NCBI RefSeq assembly: GCF_002208115.1
Contig: NZ_CP020946.1
Location: 2,666,001-2,730,000, forward strand
Reading direction: 5' to 3'
DNA from: Bdellovibrio bacteriovorus
Lineage (GTDB): Bacteria > Bdellovibrionota > Bdellovibrionia > Bdellovibrionales > Bdellovibrionaceae
Length of the DNA stretch: 64,000 nt
Under the pieces are notes generated by a model. It had not been told where the DNA came from, did no database searches, and saw only the letters and a list, made by a program, of their open reading frames with translations. Numbering within the stretch: position 1 is the stretch's first letter; each line of letters starts with the position of its first letter. Below, piece after piece: positions 17,609 through 25,685 of this stretch. A program made the position numbers and the translations under genes.

Positions 17609-19210
17609 TTATTTCTTTTGATCCATGTTAAAGCGGATGATTACCCGCTGCGCCTTTTTACAGTCGTTCTGCTTGCAGAATTCGGCTGCTGTGGCGACGT
17701 TGCGATTTTGCACCTTCATGACTTCCAGGAAGCTTCGTCCGGAAACCTTCATAAGGGCCAACAGTTCGCGTTGATGTTCAAATCTCATGTTTCCTTCATC
17801 CAGCATGTAACTGAAGATGGAGTTTGCACGACGATAACTCAGATCCATGTTGTACTTCAAAGCGGCCTTGTCAGCCGGTTTGGAGCTGTGCGGGTCGACG
17901 AAGCGGCCCTGATATGTTGGTGACGCAAAACCGATGATTTCCACCGCAGAAATTTTATCCGACACCTTTGGGTTGCCGAACAAAGAGCGGGAATAGATCG
18001 GCATGGCTTTTTCAAGAACGCCTTTCATTTCGTGCTTCAGGCGGTCAGAGTCACTGTCAAAGTAAGCCTGGCCGAAATCCAGAACCACATCGCCCGTCTG
18101 CATATCAATATCCGCTTTGATTCCGGCTTTAGCGAAACCTTTTTGAATTTCACCAGCCACGGATTTACGCGCTTCGATCTCTGCTCTTGCTTTCGCCAGT
18201 TGGCCTTGCGTCTCGTTCAAAGCGCCTTGCAATGCGGCTTTTTCCTTGCCAAAGCCTGCCGCTAGGGCAGCTTTCTCTTTACCAAAGCCAGCAGCCATCG
18301 CCGCTTTTTCTTCGGCAAAACCCTGTTGCAGACCTGCGATTTTTGCACCGGCTTCAGCCTTGGTGCGGGAAAGAGCACCAGCCAGATGAGTGGCTTCGTC
18401 TTCTTTCTGTGCCAGCAGGCCTTGAGTTTTTGAAAGCTCACCCTGCACCTGCCCCAATTGCACATTGGCCCGGTTCAGTTGCATTTGATACTGGGCATTG
18501 ACCTGGTTCAACTGGGCCACCTTTTGGTTCCCATCAGCACGGGCCTGAGCCATCTTCTGTTCAAACAGTTGTTTGGACAGTTTGTTGTTCTTGTAAGCCA
18601 CGCGCAGTTCGGTCAGACGTTTTTGCAACTGAGCCTGGGTGGCGGCAATTTTCTGCTCGCCCTGGGCAATCAGTTGTTTCTTGGCCTGGATGTCCTGGTT
18701 CAGATCCGCAATCTGAGTTTCCTGAGTTTCGATTTCCACGTCCTGCTCTTTAATCAGATCATCACGGTTGATCAGCTTGGACTTGGCCATCTTGTTGGCA
18801 TTAAGGACATTACGCACCATCTGCTGATACTTGTTCAGCGCTTTGACCTTTTCACCATTTTCACGGGCTTCCTGGATCAGACGCTCTTTTTCTGTTTTGG
18901 CGTCTTCCTGAAGCAGAGTCAGCTTGTCCATAAGCTCTTCATACTCCTGCACCTCATCTTTAGGTGCCTGGCTGGCCAGATATTCATTCTTCACGTTTTC
19001 GTACATCTTCAACTGGTTTTCCAGTTCCTCCACTTTCATGGAAAGCTTCTGGTTTTCCACCTGCCCGCGCAAAGCATCGGTGCCTGTACGCAAACTGGAT
19101 GTGACATACAAAAGAAGGAAGATCGTGCTTAAACCCAAGAATAAATCCGAATACGACGTCCAAAAACTGTCGCTCGAATGTTCTTTGTTTTTTTGATAAT
19201 TAAACGACAT
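17609..19210 (-). CDS. MotB-like protein: membrane helix, long coiled coil, OmpA-like C-terminus
   Basis: 533 residues. A helix at 18-40 (SYSDLFLGLSTIFLLLYVTS) contains Asp22 at the position of the proton-binding Asp of MotB. A 290-residue coiled coil follows with near-repeats (AAMAAGFGKEKAALAAGFGK), then an OmpA/MotB-like domain (about 360-533) with VVLDFGQAYFDSDSDRL, IIGFASP and YNMDLSYRRA for peptidoglycan binding. ATG 19210 is chosen over GTG 19231, which lies inside the duplicated leader. It is the first gene of the three-gene operon. The coil would span much of the periplasm between channel and wall. Confidence 0.88.
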   Translation of the reverse strand: MSFNYQKNKEHSSDSFWTSYSDLFLGLSTIFLLLYVTSSLRTGTDALRGQVENQKLSMKVEELENQLKMYENVKNEYLASQAPKDEVQEYEELMDKLTLLQEDAKTEKERLIQEARENGEKVKALNKYQQMVRNVLNANKMAKSKLINRDDLIKEQDVEIETQETQIADLNQDIQAKKQLIAQGEQKIAATQAQLQKRLTELRVAYKNNKLSKQLFEQKMAQARADGNQKVAQLNQVNAQYQMQLNRANVQLGQVQGELSKTQGLLAQKEDEATHLAGALSRTKAEAGAKIAGLQQGFAEEKAAMAAGFGKEKAALAAGFGKEKAALQGALNETQGQLAKARAEIEARKSVAGEIQKGFAKAGIKADIDMQTGDVVLDFGQAYFDSDSDRLKHEMKGVLEKAMPIYSRSLFGNPKVSDKISAVEIIGFASPTYQGRFVDPHSSKPADKAALKYNMDLSYRRANSIFSYMLDEGNMRFEHQRELLALMKVSGRSFLEVMKVQNRNVATAAEFCKQNDCKKAQRVIIRFNMDQKK

Positions 19211-19290
19211 ACCAACGCACCCCACCTGCACAAATCATAACAGTGACGATACCAACGCACCCCACCTGCACAAATCATAACAGTGACGAT
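19211..19290. repeat. Exact 40-bp tandem duplication in the leader of the motor operon
   Basis: The 40-base unit starting ACCAACGCAC is present twice without mismatch (19211-19250 and 19251-19290), abutting the start codon at 19210. Each copy holds an extended -10 element on the minus strand and the purine-rich stretch before the start. It may be a real duplication or an assembly join. Confidence 0.95.
19234..19282 (-). promoter_or_regulatory. Duplicated extended -10 promoter elements for the motor operon
   Basis: On the minus strand each 40-bp unit contains TGTTATGAT, matching the extended -10 form TGnTATAAT (19234-19242 and 19274-19282). No good -35 box lies upstream of either, as is usual for extended -10 promoters. 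The nearer copy would give a leader of about 17 bases. Confidence 0.4.
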
Positions 19291-19360
19291 CTTCTTTTCG
19301 GTGGCTCAAAAACAGAATTGAGTGTTTTTCTTTCGGCGAAAATGCCGAAGCTTTCAACAC

Positions 19361-19570
19361 TTACGTCGGGTCGGTAGGATCTTTTGGATTTTTCTGACTA
19401 ATCTTTTTCCATGGGCAATGTCTGCAGCCTGAACCGCAGCAGTGACCGCGCTTCAGGTGAAAATACTCAGTAAAAACAGTGTATCCTGTGGCTGGATCGA
19501 CATACGAGTCCTTGCCGGCGTCGCAGGCGCTGCGATGAAGTTCTTCGATTTCGCGTTTTTTATCGTTCAT
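19361..19570 (-). CDS. Small Cys-rich DUF5522-like protein
   Basis: 69 residues, cytoplasmic, with a compact Cys/His cluster (HLKRGHCCGSGCRHCPW) after GYTVFTEYF, matching the small conserved family I know as DUF5522. Metal binding is likely but unproven. The start ATG (19568-19570) overlaps the end of the GNAT gene by 11 bases in another frame, implying translational coupling; a longer in-frame reading upstream is only an overlap with that gene. Confidence 0.75.
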   Translation of the reverse strand: MNDKKREIEELHRSACDAGKDSYVDPATGYTVFTEYFHLKRGHCCGSGCRHCPWKKISQKNPKDPTDPT

Positions 19571-20114
19571 CACGAAGCTTGGCGAACACCAAAGTGTCTC
19601 GTCTTTGGCCGTTTTCAACGGCGTGATGCCGCAACCGGGCCTCAAATTTGTAATGACAATTTTCAGCTACAGAGCCGCTGCGGCTGTTAAGACCTGAACA
19701 ACGAATCTCAATTCGATAAAATCCAAGATCAAACAGGACCTTTTCCAAGGCCAGTACCGCTTCACGCACATACCCGTGACCTTCGAATTTTCCCAAAATC
19801 CAGTATCCCAGTTCACAGCGGTCATTGTCCCAACTGATGGTGTGCACACCGACATTCCCCATATAGATGTCGCCATCATTCAGGTACATGCCATAGTCGA
19901 ACATTTTGAAATCCTGCCACTGTTCACGGGTCATTTCGATGTATTCACGTTCATCGTGAACACCACGGATCATCGGCACCCATGGCAGAAAACGGCCCAG
20001 GCGTTCGCGGTCCTCATCGACATACTGAAACATGGTTTCAGCCATTTCAACTTTGTGCTTTTTTAAGGTGATCCGTTCGGCGCGAATTTCCTCGGCAGGA
20101 TAAACGGACTTCAT
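19560..20114 (-). CDS. GNAT-family N-acetyltransferase (RimJ/RimL-like)
   Basis: 184 residues with the RimJ/RimL layout: ERITLKKHKVEMAETMFQYV, a central strand with MGNVGVHTISWDNDRCELGYWI, acetyl-CoA loop GKFEGHGYVREAV and FYRIEIRC...NSRSGSVAE. It probably acetylates an amino group of a protein or small molecule; substrate unknown. Its ATG overlaps the stop of the Rrf2 gene by 4 bases (ATGA), and its own end overlaps the DUF5522 gene, so the three form a tight operon. Confidence 0.88.
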   Translation of the reverse strand: MKSVYPAEEIRAERITLKKHKVEMAETMFQYVDEDRERLGRFLPWVPMIRGVHDEREYIEMTREQWQDFKMFDYGMYLNDGDIYMGNVGVHTISWDNDRCELGYWILGKFEGHGYVREAVLALEKVLFDLGFYRIEIRCSGLNSRSGSVAENCHYKFEARLRHHAVENGQRRDTLVFAKLRDER

Positions 20115-20524
20115 TTGGCGATTTTGGACGTCAGATCAGACAAACGGATTCCGCCCAGATAATCCATAGAGTTATTTTCAATGCCGTCCACCAGCTCACA
20201 CATCAGCTTTTTCATTGAGCAACTGACCACGCAGTTTTTGAAAGGCTCTTTGTCTGGAGTTGCAATCAACTTCTTATCAGTGATCGCCACATAAACATCA
20301 CGAAGGGAAATTTCTTTCGGGGCTTTGGCAAGCTTCACGCCCCCCGCCTTGCCTTTGAAGGACGTCAATAGTCCGGCATCGACAAGTTTGGAGATCAAAC
20401 GGCGAATCACCGTCGGATTGGTGCGAATGCTCGCGCCCAATTCTTCAGACGTCATCAGATCGCCCTTGTGATAAGCCAGGGCGGTCATAATATGGACTGA
20501 GACAGAAAACCTTTGATCAACCAT
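20111..20524 (-). CDS. Rrf2-family transcription regulator
   Basis: 137 residues with an N-terminal winged helix (RFSVSVHIMTALAYHK, GASIRTNPTVIRRLISKLVDAGLL) typical of Rrf2 proteins. Cys98, Cys102 and Cys109 occupy the region where IscR and NsrR hold an iron-sulfur cluster, so redox or NO sensing is plausible, though the C-x3-C-x6-C spacing is not that of IscR. It is divergent from a nitroreductase gene 156 bases away and heads an operon with GNAT and DUF5522 genes; control of both is inference. Confidence 0.87.
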   Translation of the reverse strand: MVDQRFSVSVHIMTALAYHKGDLMTSEELGASIRTNPTVIRRLISKLVDAGLLTSFKGKAGGVKLAKAPKEISLRDVYVAITDKKLIATPDKEPFKNCVVSCSMKKLMCELVDGIENNSMDYLGGIRLSDLTSKIAK

Positions 20525-20615
20525 GTCTAGATCATACCCTAAGCCTCAAAAATAAACAATATCAAGGAATTAAGCCCCCAAGGACACGAGGTTTCCTTAA
20601 ATGTATCTTTTATTG

Positions 20616-20644
20616 TTGCAATTAAATTCCAACCACGGCATACT
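20616..20644 (+). promoter_or_regulatory. Candidate promoter for the nitroreductase gene
   Basis: TTGCAA (20616-20621), 17-base spacer, CATACT (20639-20644) in the Rrf2/nitroreductase divergent gap. Transcription would start about 30 bases before the ATG. Each box matches consensus at 4/6. Confidence 0.45.
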
Positions 20645-20680
20645 GTGCCTGTATCTGACACAATTAAAGGAGCCCCTCCC

Positions 20681-21322
20681 ATGACCCATAAAACGATTCA
20701 AGATGCCCTGGAATGGCGTTACGCCACTAAAAAGTTCGATGCCACCAAAAAGATCTCGGATGCCGACTGGACAACCCTGCGTAATTCCCTGACTTTGGCG
20801 CCGTCTTCCTACGGCGTGCAGCCGTGGAAATTTCTGGTCATTGAAAACCCGGAAGTTCGAAATCAACTAAAACCGGTATCATGGAATCAAACTCAAGTGA
20901 CTGACGCCAGCCACTATGTGGTCTTCCTTTACAAAGAAAAGATGGATGCTGACTTCGTACAAAAGTTCATAAACCGCGTGGCTGAAGTCCGCAGCGCCCC
21001 TCTGGAAGCTTTGGACGGATACAAAAATATGCTGGTTGAAAACCTGGTAAAAGCGCCGGAAGAAAAAATCCGCGTCTGGTCCCAGCGTCAGGCTTACATT
21101 GCCATGGGCTTCCTGCTGCAAACCGCAGCCTTGCTGAAAATTGACGCCACTCCGATGGAGGGCTTCGATCCGGCGGCTTACGACAAAATCCTGGGCCTTG
21201 AAGGCACCGGCTGGAAATCCGTGGCCACTGTGGCTCTGGGTTACCGCCACCAGGAAGATACTTTACAAAATCAAAAGAAGGTCCGCTTCGCAGAAGACGA
21301 CCTGATCCAATACATCAAGTAA
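20681..21322 (+). CDS. NAD(P)H-dependent nitroreductase (NfsB-like)
   Basis: 213 residues of the FMN nitroreductase fold: ALEWRYATKKFDATKKISD at the N-terminus binds FMN phosphate, then LAPSSYGVQPWKFLVIENP, QAYIAMGFLLQTAALLKIDA and a C-terminal VATVALGYR. It reduces nitro or quinone compounds using NAD(P)H in the cytoplasm. AAAGGAG 8 bases before ATG 20681 fixes the start over an upstream in-frame codon. Divergence from the Rrf2 regulator suggests redox-responsive control. Confidence 0.9.
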   Translation: MTHKTIQDALEWRYATKKFDATKKISDADWTTLRNSLTLAPSSYGVQPWKFLVIENPEVRNQLKPVSWNQTQVTDASHYVVFLYKEKMDADFVQKFINRVAEVRSAPLEALDGYKNMLVENLVKAPEEKIRVWSQRQAYIAMGFLLQTAALLKIDATPMEGFDPAAYDKILGLEGTGWKSVATVALGYRHQEDTLQNQKKVRFAEDDLIQYIK

Positions 21323-21457
21323 TTCCGGATTTTCCGCTGCTCTCGGCGGATCTGCAAAGAGTCTCCCCAGATTTTCCCTTGCAGGTCTCCATCGGCAGCG
21401 GAGGTTCCTCCTCCAAGGTGCCTTTGTTGTGATCCCTTCAAAGGCTGTCTTAAAAAA

Positions 21458-21487
21458 ATCCCCGGGGTTCTTGCGAATCCCGGGGAT
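21458..21487. terminator. Bidirectional terminator between nitroreductase and the 21511 gene
   Basis: ATCCCCGGG / CCCGGGGAT, a 9-bp perfect stem with a 12-base loop. It is followed by CTTTTTT on the plus strand and preceded by A7 (T7 on the minus strand). The rest of the gap (21323-21450) shows no feature. Confidence 0.85.
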
Positions 21488-21510
21488 CGTCTTTTTTGCA
21501 TTATAAGATT

Positions 21511-22212
21511 CTATTGCAACTGCCAACCGGGTGATTCGCATACTTGCAGAGCCAGGGCCCGCCATCTTTCCATCGCCGGCTCCCCTTTCAGCGCCAAAGC
21601 TTTGTCATAGTCGAGCAAGCTTGCCACGATAATGTCCGACGCTCCGTCACCGCGATAGAACAATCCGTACACCTGGCGAACAGCATCCGCCGTGGGCGCG
21701 GCCGGACGATTCGAGATCTTTTCCAGGATCGCGTTCACACCTTCATCCATCCCCAGCACGTTTTCACAGAATTGAACCCGGAAGGATTCGCGCACGGTGT
21801 TGTCATCGGCTTTAATCGGCAGGTTCGCATTTGAAATATCGCCCCCGCAATCACGGCCGCTGTAGGTGCTGTAAGGATTGCAGCCCAAACCATACTGCGC
21901 CCCGCGCTTGATAATCCACTGCTCCAGCAGACTTTCAAGATTGGGCACCGGCCCGGAAGAACGAGTGAAAACCTCGCGCATCAGCGAGGCCACGTATTCA
22001 CGATTCACCACCTGAACTTTCTGAGTCGGCAATGTCACGTCTTTCTGGCTGGGGTGAGACTGATCGGTGCCGCCGCTTGAACCCATATCCAGATTCAATG
22101 ACGCCTGATCCAGAACAGCGAACTCACCCATCTGACCGCAGTTTTGATACATCTGAGTCAGAACAGCTCCGGACAACAGCAACATAAAAAATTTATTCTT
22201 GGCTGTGATCAT
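21511..22212 (-). CDS. Exported protein of unknown function, third gene of the CxxCH/Tat module
   Basis: 233 residues with an N-terminal hydrophobic segment (KFFMLLLSGAVLTQMYQNCG). A Cys follows, but the lipobox is poor, so lipoprotein status is uncertain. Four more cysteines occur later. A segment near residues 70-95 (REYVASLMREVFTRSS) resembles the start of secreted proteins paired with DUF1501-type proteins. It begins 3 bases after the stop of the preceding gene and is almost certainly cotranscribed with it. Not recognised beyond this. Confidence 0.72.
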   Translation of the reverse strand: MITAKNKFFMLLLSGAVLTQMYQNCGQMGEFAVLDQASLNLDMGSSGGTDQSHPSQKDVTLPTQKVQVVNREYVASLMREVFTRSSGPVPNLESLLEQWIIKRGAQYGLGCNPYSTYSGRDCGGDISNANLPIKADDNTVRESFRVQFCENVLGMDEGVNAILEKISNRPAAPTADAVRQVYGLFYRGDGASDIIVASLLDYDKALALKGEPAMERWRALALQVCESPGWQLQ

Positions 22213-22217
22213 TGTTC

Positions 22218-23903
22218 TTACCCCACCAGCTTCGCCGCTTTAAGAATCTGCAGTTGGTCGCCATTCAGGCGAATCAAAGGTTCAGCCAGATTCTCGTATG
22301 GATTTTTTGGAACTCGCAAAAGAGCTGTCACTGTGGATGCCGCCATCGTCGGGGACGGCATGCCTTTTTGGTTGTAACCATCAATCGGTGCCGCACGACC
22401 TTGAGTGCCCACATAGCCGCCACCGTGCCCCGCACGATAGATGTTGCCGACCACAAACGGTCCGCGCTGGATGGCACCCGAGAACACACTGGTCACCATC
22501 TGATTAAAGCCATGGTCACTGCCCGAACCGTTGGTTCTTGCCGTGCGGTTGAATTCCGAGATCACCTGAATCACGGTTTCAGACCACAGGTCCACACCGT
22601 TCACTTTGGATTTTTTCAACTGTTCAATCAGCTCAAGCATCCCGGCACACAGGCCGCGATAGTAGGCTGTCGTGATAAGCACACCCGGGATCGCCCCGGT
22701 TTCGTGCATGTCTTTGATCGCCACGTGATTTCCAACCACACCATCCGCAGCATCTTTGATCATCAAACCTGCCGGATCACCCATTTGCAGATTCATCGTG
22801 CTGACCAGGCCTTCTTTCAGAACGTATTCAGCCAATGCCAAACCTTCTGCCAATGAACCAGGAGCCGTCATTGTCTTGATGGAATCACGCAAGTCAGAAT
22901 CACGACTGACCACCAGACCGCGGTTGCCAGAGGCAACGTGAACCCGCCAGAAGTTCCCCTGATCAGAAATCATCGCCACGTCATTGATGCCCACAAGCCC
23001 CTGCTGGCGCATGCTGGCCTCAATCACGGACCGATAACGGGCCACGGCCCCGTCCCAGTAAGAACCGATATTCCCAATACCTTTTTTCATCAGATCTGAG
23101 GCATTGGAAAGATTTTTGGAAAGAATTGTCGAACCCGCAAATTCAGACTGCGAATAAGCACGCAAACGTGCCTGAGCCAGATCAAAAGCTTCACGGTTGC
23201 GGTCTTTCAGGCTGCGCCCCTTGGCACGGTCTGCGGCTGGACCGCCAAACCCCTCCAGCAAAGAATTCAGTGGATTGCCCGTCAGAATATTCAGGGCTTT
23301 GCCACTCATGGAAGCATAGTTGCCGTAAGCTCCACGGTCGGGCCACTCTACGGCCTCAAAGGTTTTCTTGGAATAGTCGGCAGCCAAACCCATCACCGAG
23401 GATACACCGCCCACCGGAGCCTGTTGAATTGTCGCATTGAACGGATGACCGTCAAAACCAGTACCGAATCCGCGGATCACCAGCATATTGTTCAAAAGAT
23501 CTGTCAACGCTTTGGCACCGGCAGATGTCGTCACAGATTGTGAAAACATGTGTGGGACCATCACACCGTTATAATTGAAAGTCGCGTATTCAGTGCCGAC
23601 GATGTTGTTCCCTGACCGAACCAGTTTCGTTGCCACCATGGGATTGTATTCCAACGGAGCATCCGAAGGATTCGTGCGCATCCACGCATCAAACGTGTAG
23701 CGCATCGGACCACCGGCGATCAGAATGTTGATATAGTTGCGGGCGCCCAGATTTCCGGTTGCTTCGGCCTGGGCTTGATGGATAAAGCCTGTGCTGAGAG
23801 CATTCAGAAGTCTTTCATAAGGTGTTGCCACCAGGGCTGCGGCCCCGGCCACCGCACCACCTGCGATAAAGCCCCTGCGAGTCAGATTTTTTCCGTCCCC
23901 CAT
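22218..23903 (-). CDS. Tat-exported DUF1501-like protein
   Basis: 561 residues with a twin-arginine signal (LTRRGFIAGGAVAGAAALVA), so the protein is exported folded. The body resembles DUF1501/DUF1552 proteins (distant relatives of alkaline-phosphatase-fold sulfatases): VISEFNRTARTNGSGSDHGF is the recognisable block. Substrate unknown. In other phyla such proteins are encoded beside planctomycete-type cytochrome proteins, as here (12 bases after the CxxCH gene). A shared envelope function is likely; its nature is not known to me. Confidence 0.8.
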   Translation of the reverse strand: MGDGKNLTRRGFIAGGAVAGAAALVATPYERLLNALSTGFIHQAQAEATGNLGARNYINILIAGGPMRYTFDAWMRTNPSDAPLEYNPMVATKLVRSGNNIVGTEYATFNYNGVMVPHMFSQSVTTSAGAKALTDLLNNMLVIRGFGTGFDGHPFNATIQQAPVGGVSSVMGLAADYSKKTFEAVEWPDRGAYGNYASMSGKALNILTGNPLNSLLEGFGGPAADRAKGRSLKDRNREAFDLAQARLRAYSQSEFAGSTILSKNLSNASDLMKKGIGNIGSYWDGAVARYRSVIEASMRQQGLVGINDVAMISDQGNFWRVHVASGNRGLVVSRDSDLRDSIKTMTAPGSLAEGLALAEYVLKEGLVSTMNLQMGDPAGLMIKDAADGVVGNHVAIKDMHETGAIPGVLITTAYYRGLCAGMLELIEQLKKSKVNGVDLWSETVIQVISEFNRTARTNGSGSDHGFNQMVTSVFSGAIQRGPFVVGNIYRAGHGGGYVGTQGRAAPIDGYNQKGMPSPTMAASTVTALLRVPKNPYENLAEPLIRLNGDQLQILKAAKLVG

Positions 23904-23915
23904 AATGCCCCCGGA

Positions 23916-25463
23916 TTATTTTTCCCGATAGTTCACGTCACGATAGTATTTTGAAGACATGATCTGTTTCACCATATGGCGCACAGACTGGTTGCGCTGA
24001 AGCTCTTCCCCAAGAGCCTCAACGAACTTACGGTCTTCATAAGCTTCCGTGGATAGTTTTTTATTCAGTTCTTCATTTGCCGGATTGGAGCGGTCATAAA
24101 GAGCCACTGTGATTCCGGTGAAATACTCAAAGTATCTTTTAGCTGCGCAGTAATAGTAATCCTTGGTTTCCGCCATCGCCGCACCCAACTGGGCAATCCC
24201 CGTCACCGGACGATCAATCAAAGCTCCCGTCATGGAGCGGAAGAACAGACGTCCCGTCGGGGTCTGACGATGGAAGTTCGCCACTGGTTCTGACGGCCAA
24301 CCCGCCACCGAAGAAAACTCTGCACGGTAAGTGGCCAGATGCAAAGCCGTTTTGGAATGAGTTCTGGCCCCGGCACTCAGTGCTGCATAGTCAGAATTTC
24401 CGACCACGACGTTGCGGGCGGTGTACGCCATCGGATCCAAGGTCGCATGGCACATCACGCAGCTGCTGGAGTTTCTAAACGGAGCCGAAGAATTTCCGAC
24501 CACATACTGACGAATGTCGTTTTCACGCAAGGCCGGAAGCTCCGCACACAGGAAGGATTCCATGTTGGTCTGAGACCAGCGGCGCGGAACCTTGGTGGTC
24601 CCATTGGCTTCAAGGCCACGGCCATGACCATAGTTCAGCATCAGATAAATAGGTGTCCCCAGCACACCACCACCCTGAGTCTGGAAAAGATTGAAACTGA
24701 AGTTCAAGCCCGGCTGATCGCTGCCGCGCTTGTCAGCCCCCAAAGGCTGCAACGACAGATTTGGAATGGTTGCATTATCAGTCGCGATGCGCACACCGAC
24801 CAGCTCACCCACCTCAATTTTTGGCAAAGTCACAAACATCGCCTGAGTGGTGTCCGAGTTGCCATCAAATCCGCCCGACATCGCGCGGAAGTTGAAAAGA
24901 TTCTGATCGAGGCCCCCGTTGTTACCGGCAATACGACGGCCCGGGAAGGTCACATTAAAGCCAATGCGATTGCGCACGGCCATGTCCTCTTCACGCTGGG
25001 CACGCACGCCCTGCCCCAGAGTCAGCACATCACGGTACTGGGCATTGCGGGCAAACATTGCACGCGTCAGTGCCAGGCCCGGCTCAGTGGAATCATAAAT
25101 GTCCATGGTCCCGCGGGACATCTCTTCATTGTATTCCTGGATTTGTTCAACCGTGTTGGCGGTGAACCAGGTGCGGTGGAAATTATAGAAGGTGTTTAGA
25201 ACGGCACGGGCTTCTTTGTCAGCACGATTGACAAGCGGACCGGAGGCATCCAGTTCGGCCTTGTCCAACAATGAATTACAGGCGTCCAGCGCCTTGATTT
25301 TACCGGCACGAATCTGCGCCATCGTCGCGTGCCCCAAAGGCACCGGCTTCCCGGTCAAATGGGAATAGCAACGATTGAACAAGCCTGCCTCACTCAAAAC
25401 TTGAGCAGAAGCAAACGGTGCCATCAGCAACGTGAATGCAAAGATTAACTTGGTCACGGTCAT
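23916..25463 (-). CDS. Exported DUF1588/DUF1592-like protein with one CxxCH haem motif
   Basis: About 515 residues with signal peptide (MTVTKLIFAFTLLMAPFASA). Residues 360-390 contain RNSSSCVMCHATLDPMAY, matching the C-x-x-C-H...DP pattern of DUF1588 in planctomycete-type cytochromes, here with one haem-binding site. Flanking helices (TPTGRLFFRSMTGALIDRP; KRYFEYFTGITV) fit DUF1592/DUF1585-like parts. The start ATG 25463 has a purine-rich GGGGGA just upstream; an in-frame extension of 48 codons is unlikely to be used. First gene of a three-gene operon. Confidence 0.78.
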   Translation of the reverse strand: MTVTKLIFAFTLLMAPFASAQVLSEAGLFNRCYSHLTGKPVPLGHATMAQIRAGKIKALDACNSLLDKAELDASGPLVNRADKEARAVLNTFYNFHRTWFTANTVEQIQEYNEEMSRGTMDIYDSTEPGLALTRAMFARNAQYRDVLTLGQGVRAQREEDMAVRNRIGFNVTFPGRRIAGNNGGLDQNLFNFRAMSGGFDGNSDTTQAMFVTLPKIEVGELVGVRIATDNATIPNLSLQPLGADKRGSDQPGLNFSFNLFQTQGGGVLGTPIYLMLNYGHGRGLEANGTTKVPRRWSQTNMESFLCAELPALRENDIRQYVVGNSSAPFRNSSSCVMCHATLDPMAYTARNVVVGNSDYAALSAGARTHSKTALHLATYRAEFSSVAGWPSEPVANFHRQTPTGRLFFRSMTGALIDRPVTGIAQLGAAMAETKDYYYCAAKRYFEYFTGITVALYDRSNPANEELNKKLSTEAYEDRKFVEALGEELQRNQSVRHMVKQIMSSKYYRDVNYREK

Positions 25464-25632
25464 TCCCCCAAAGAAGTTCCGTTGTTCCTTTATCTTATCG
25501 GAGCTTTTGTCGGGAACGCGACCGTGGTTCTCACATTGGGGCGTTCCGTTGCTGTTTAGACTGAAGATTCCGGAACACGAAAGAAACACTTTCGCGGAAC
25601 GTCTCACTTTGCAACACCCCGGAAAAAGAAAA

Positions 25633-25657
25633 ACCCCGTTGAGGTCATCAACGGGGT
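25633..25657 (-). terminator. Rho-independent terminator of smc
   Basis: ACCCCGTTGA / TCAACGGGGT, a 10-bp stem with a 5-base loop, followed on the minus strand by TTTTCTTTTTCC. It lies 29 bases past the smc stop. Confidence 0.85.
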
Positions 25658-25685
25658 CTTTGGCATTCGTTTTGTTATCTTCGGA

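Noticed and set aside
16691-19210. Zorya defence system
   Set aside because: The channel pair resembles ZorAB, but zorC, zorD and zorE are not present, the ZorA tail is missing and the third gene is an FHA protein.
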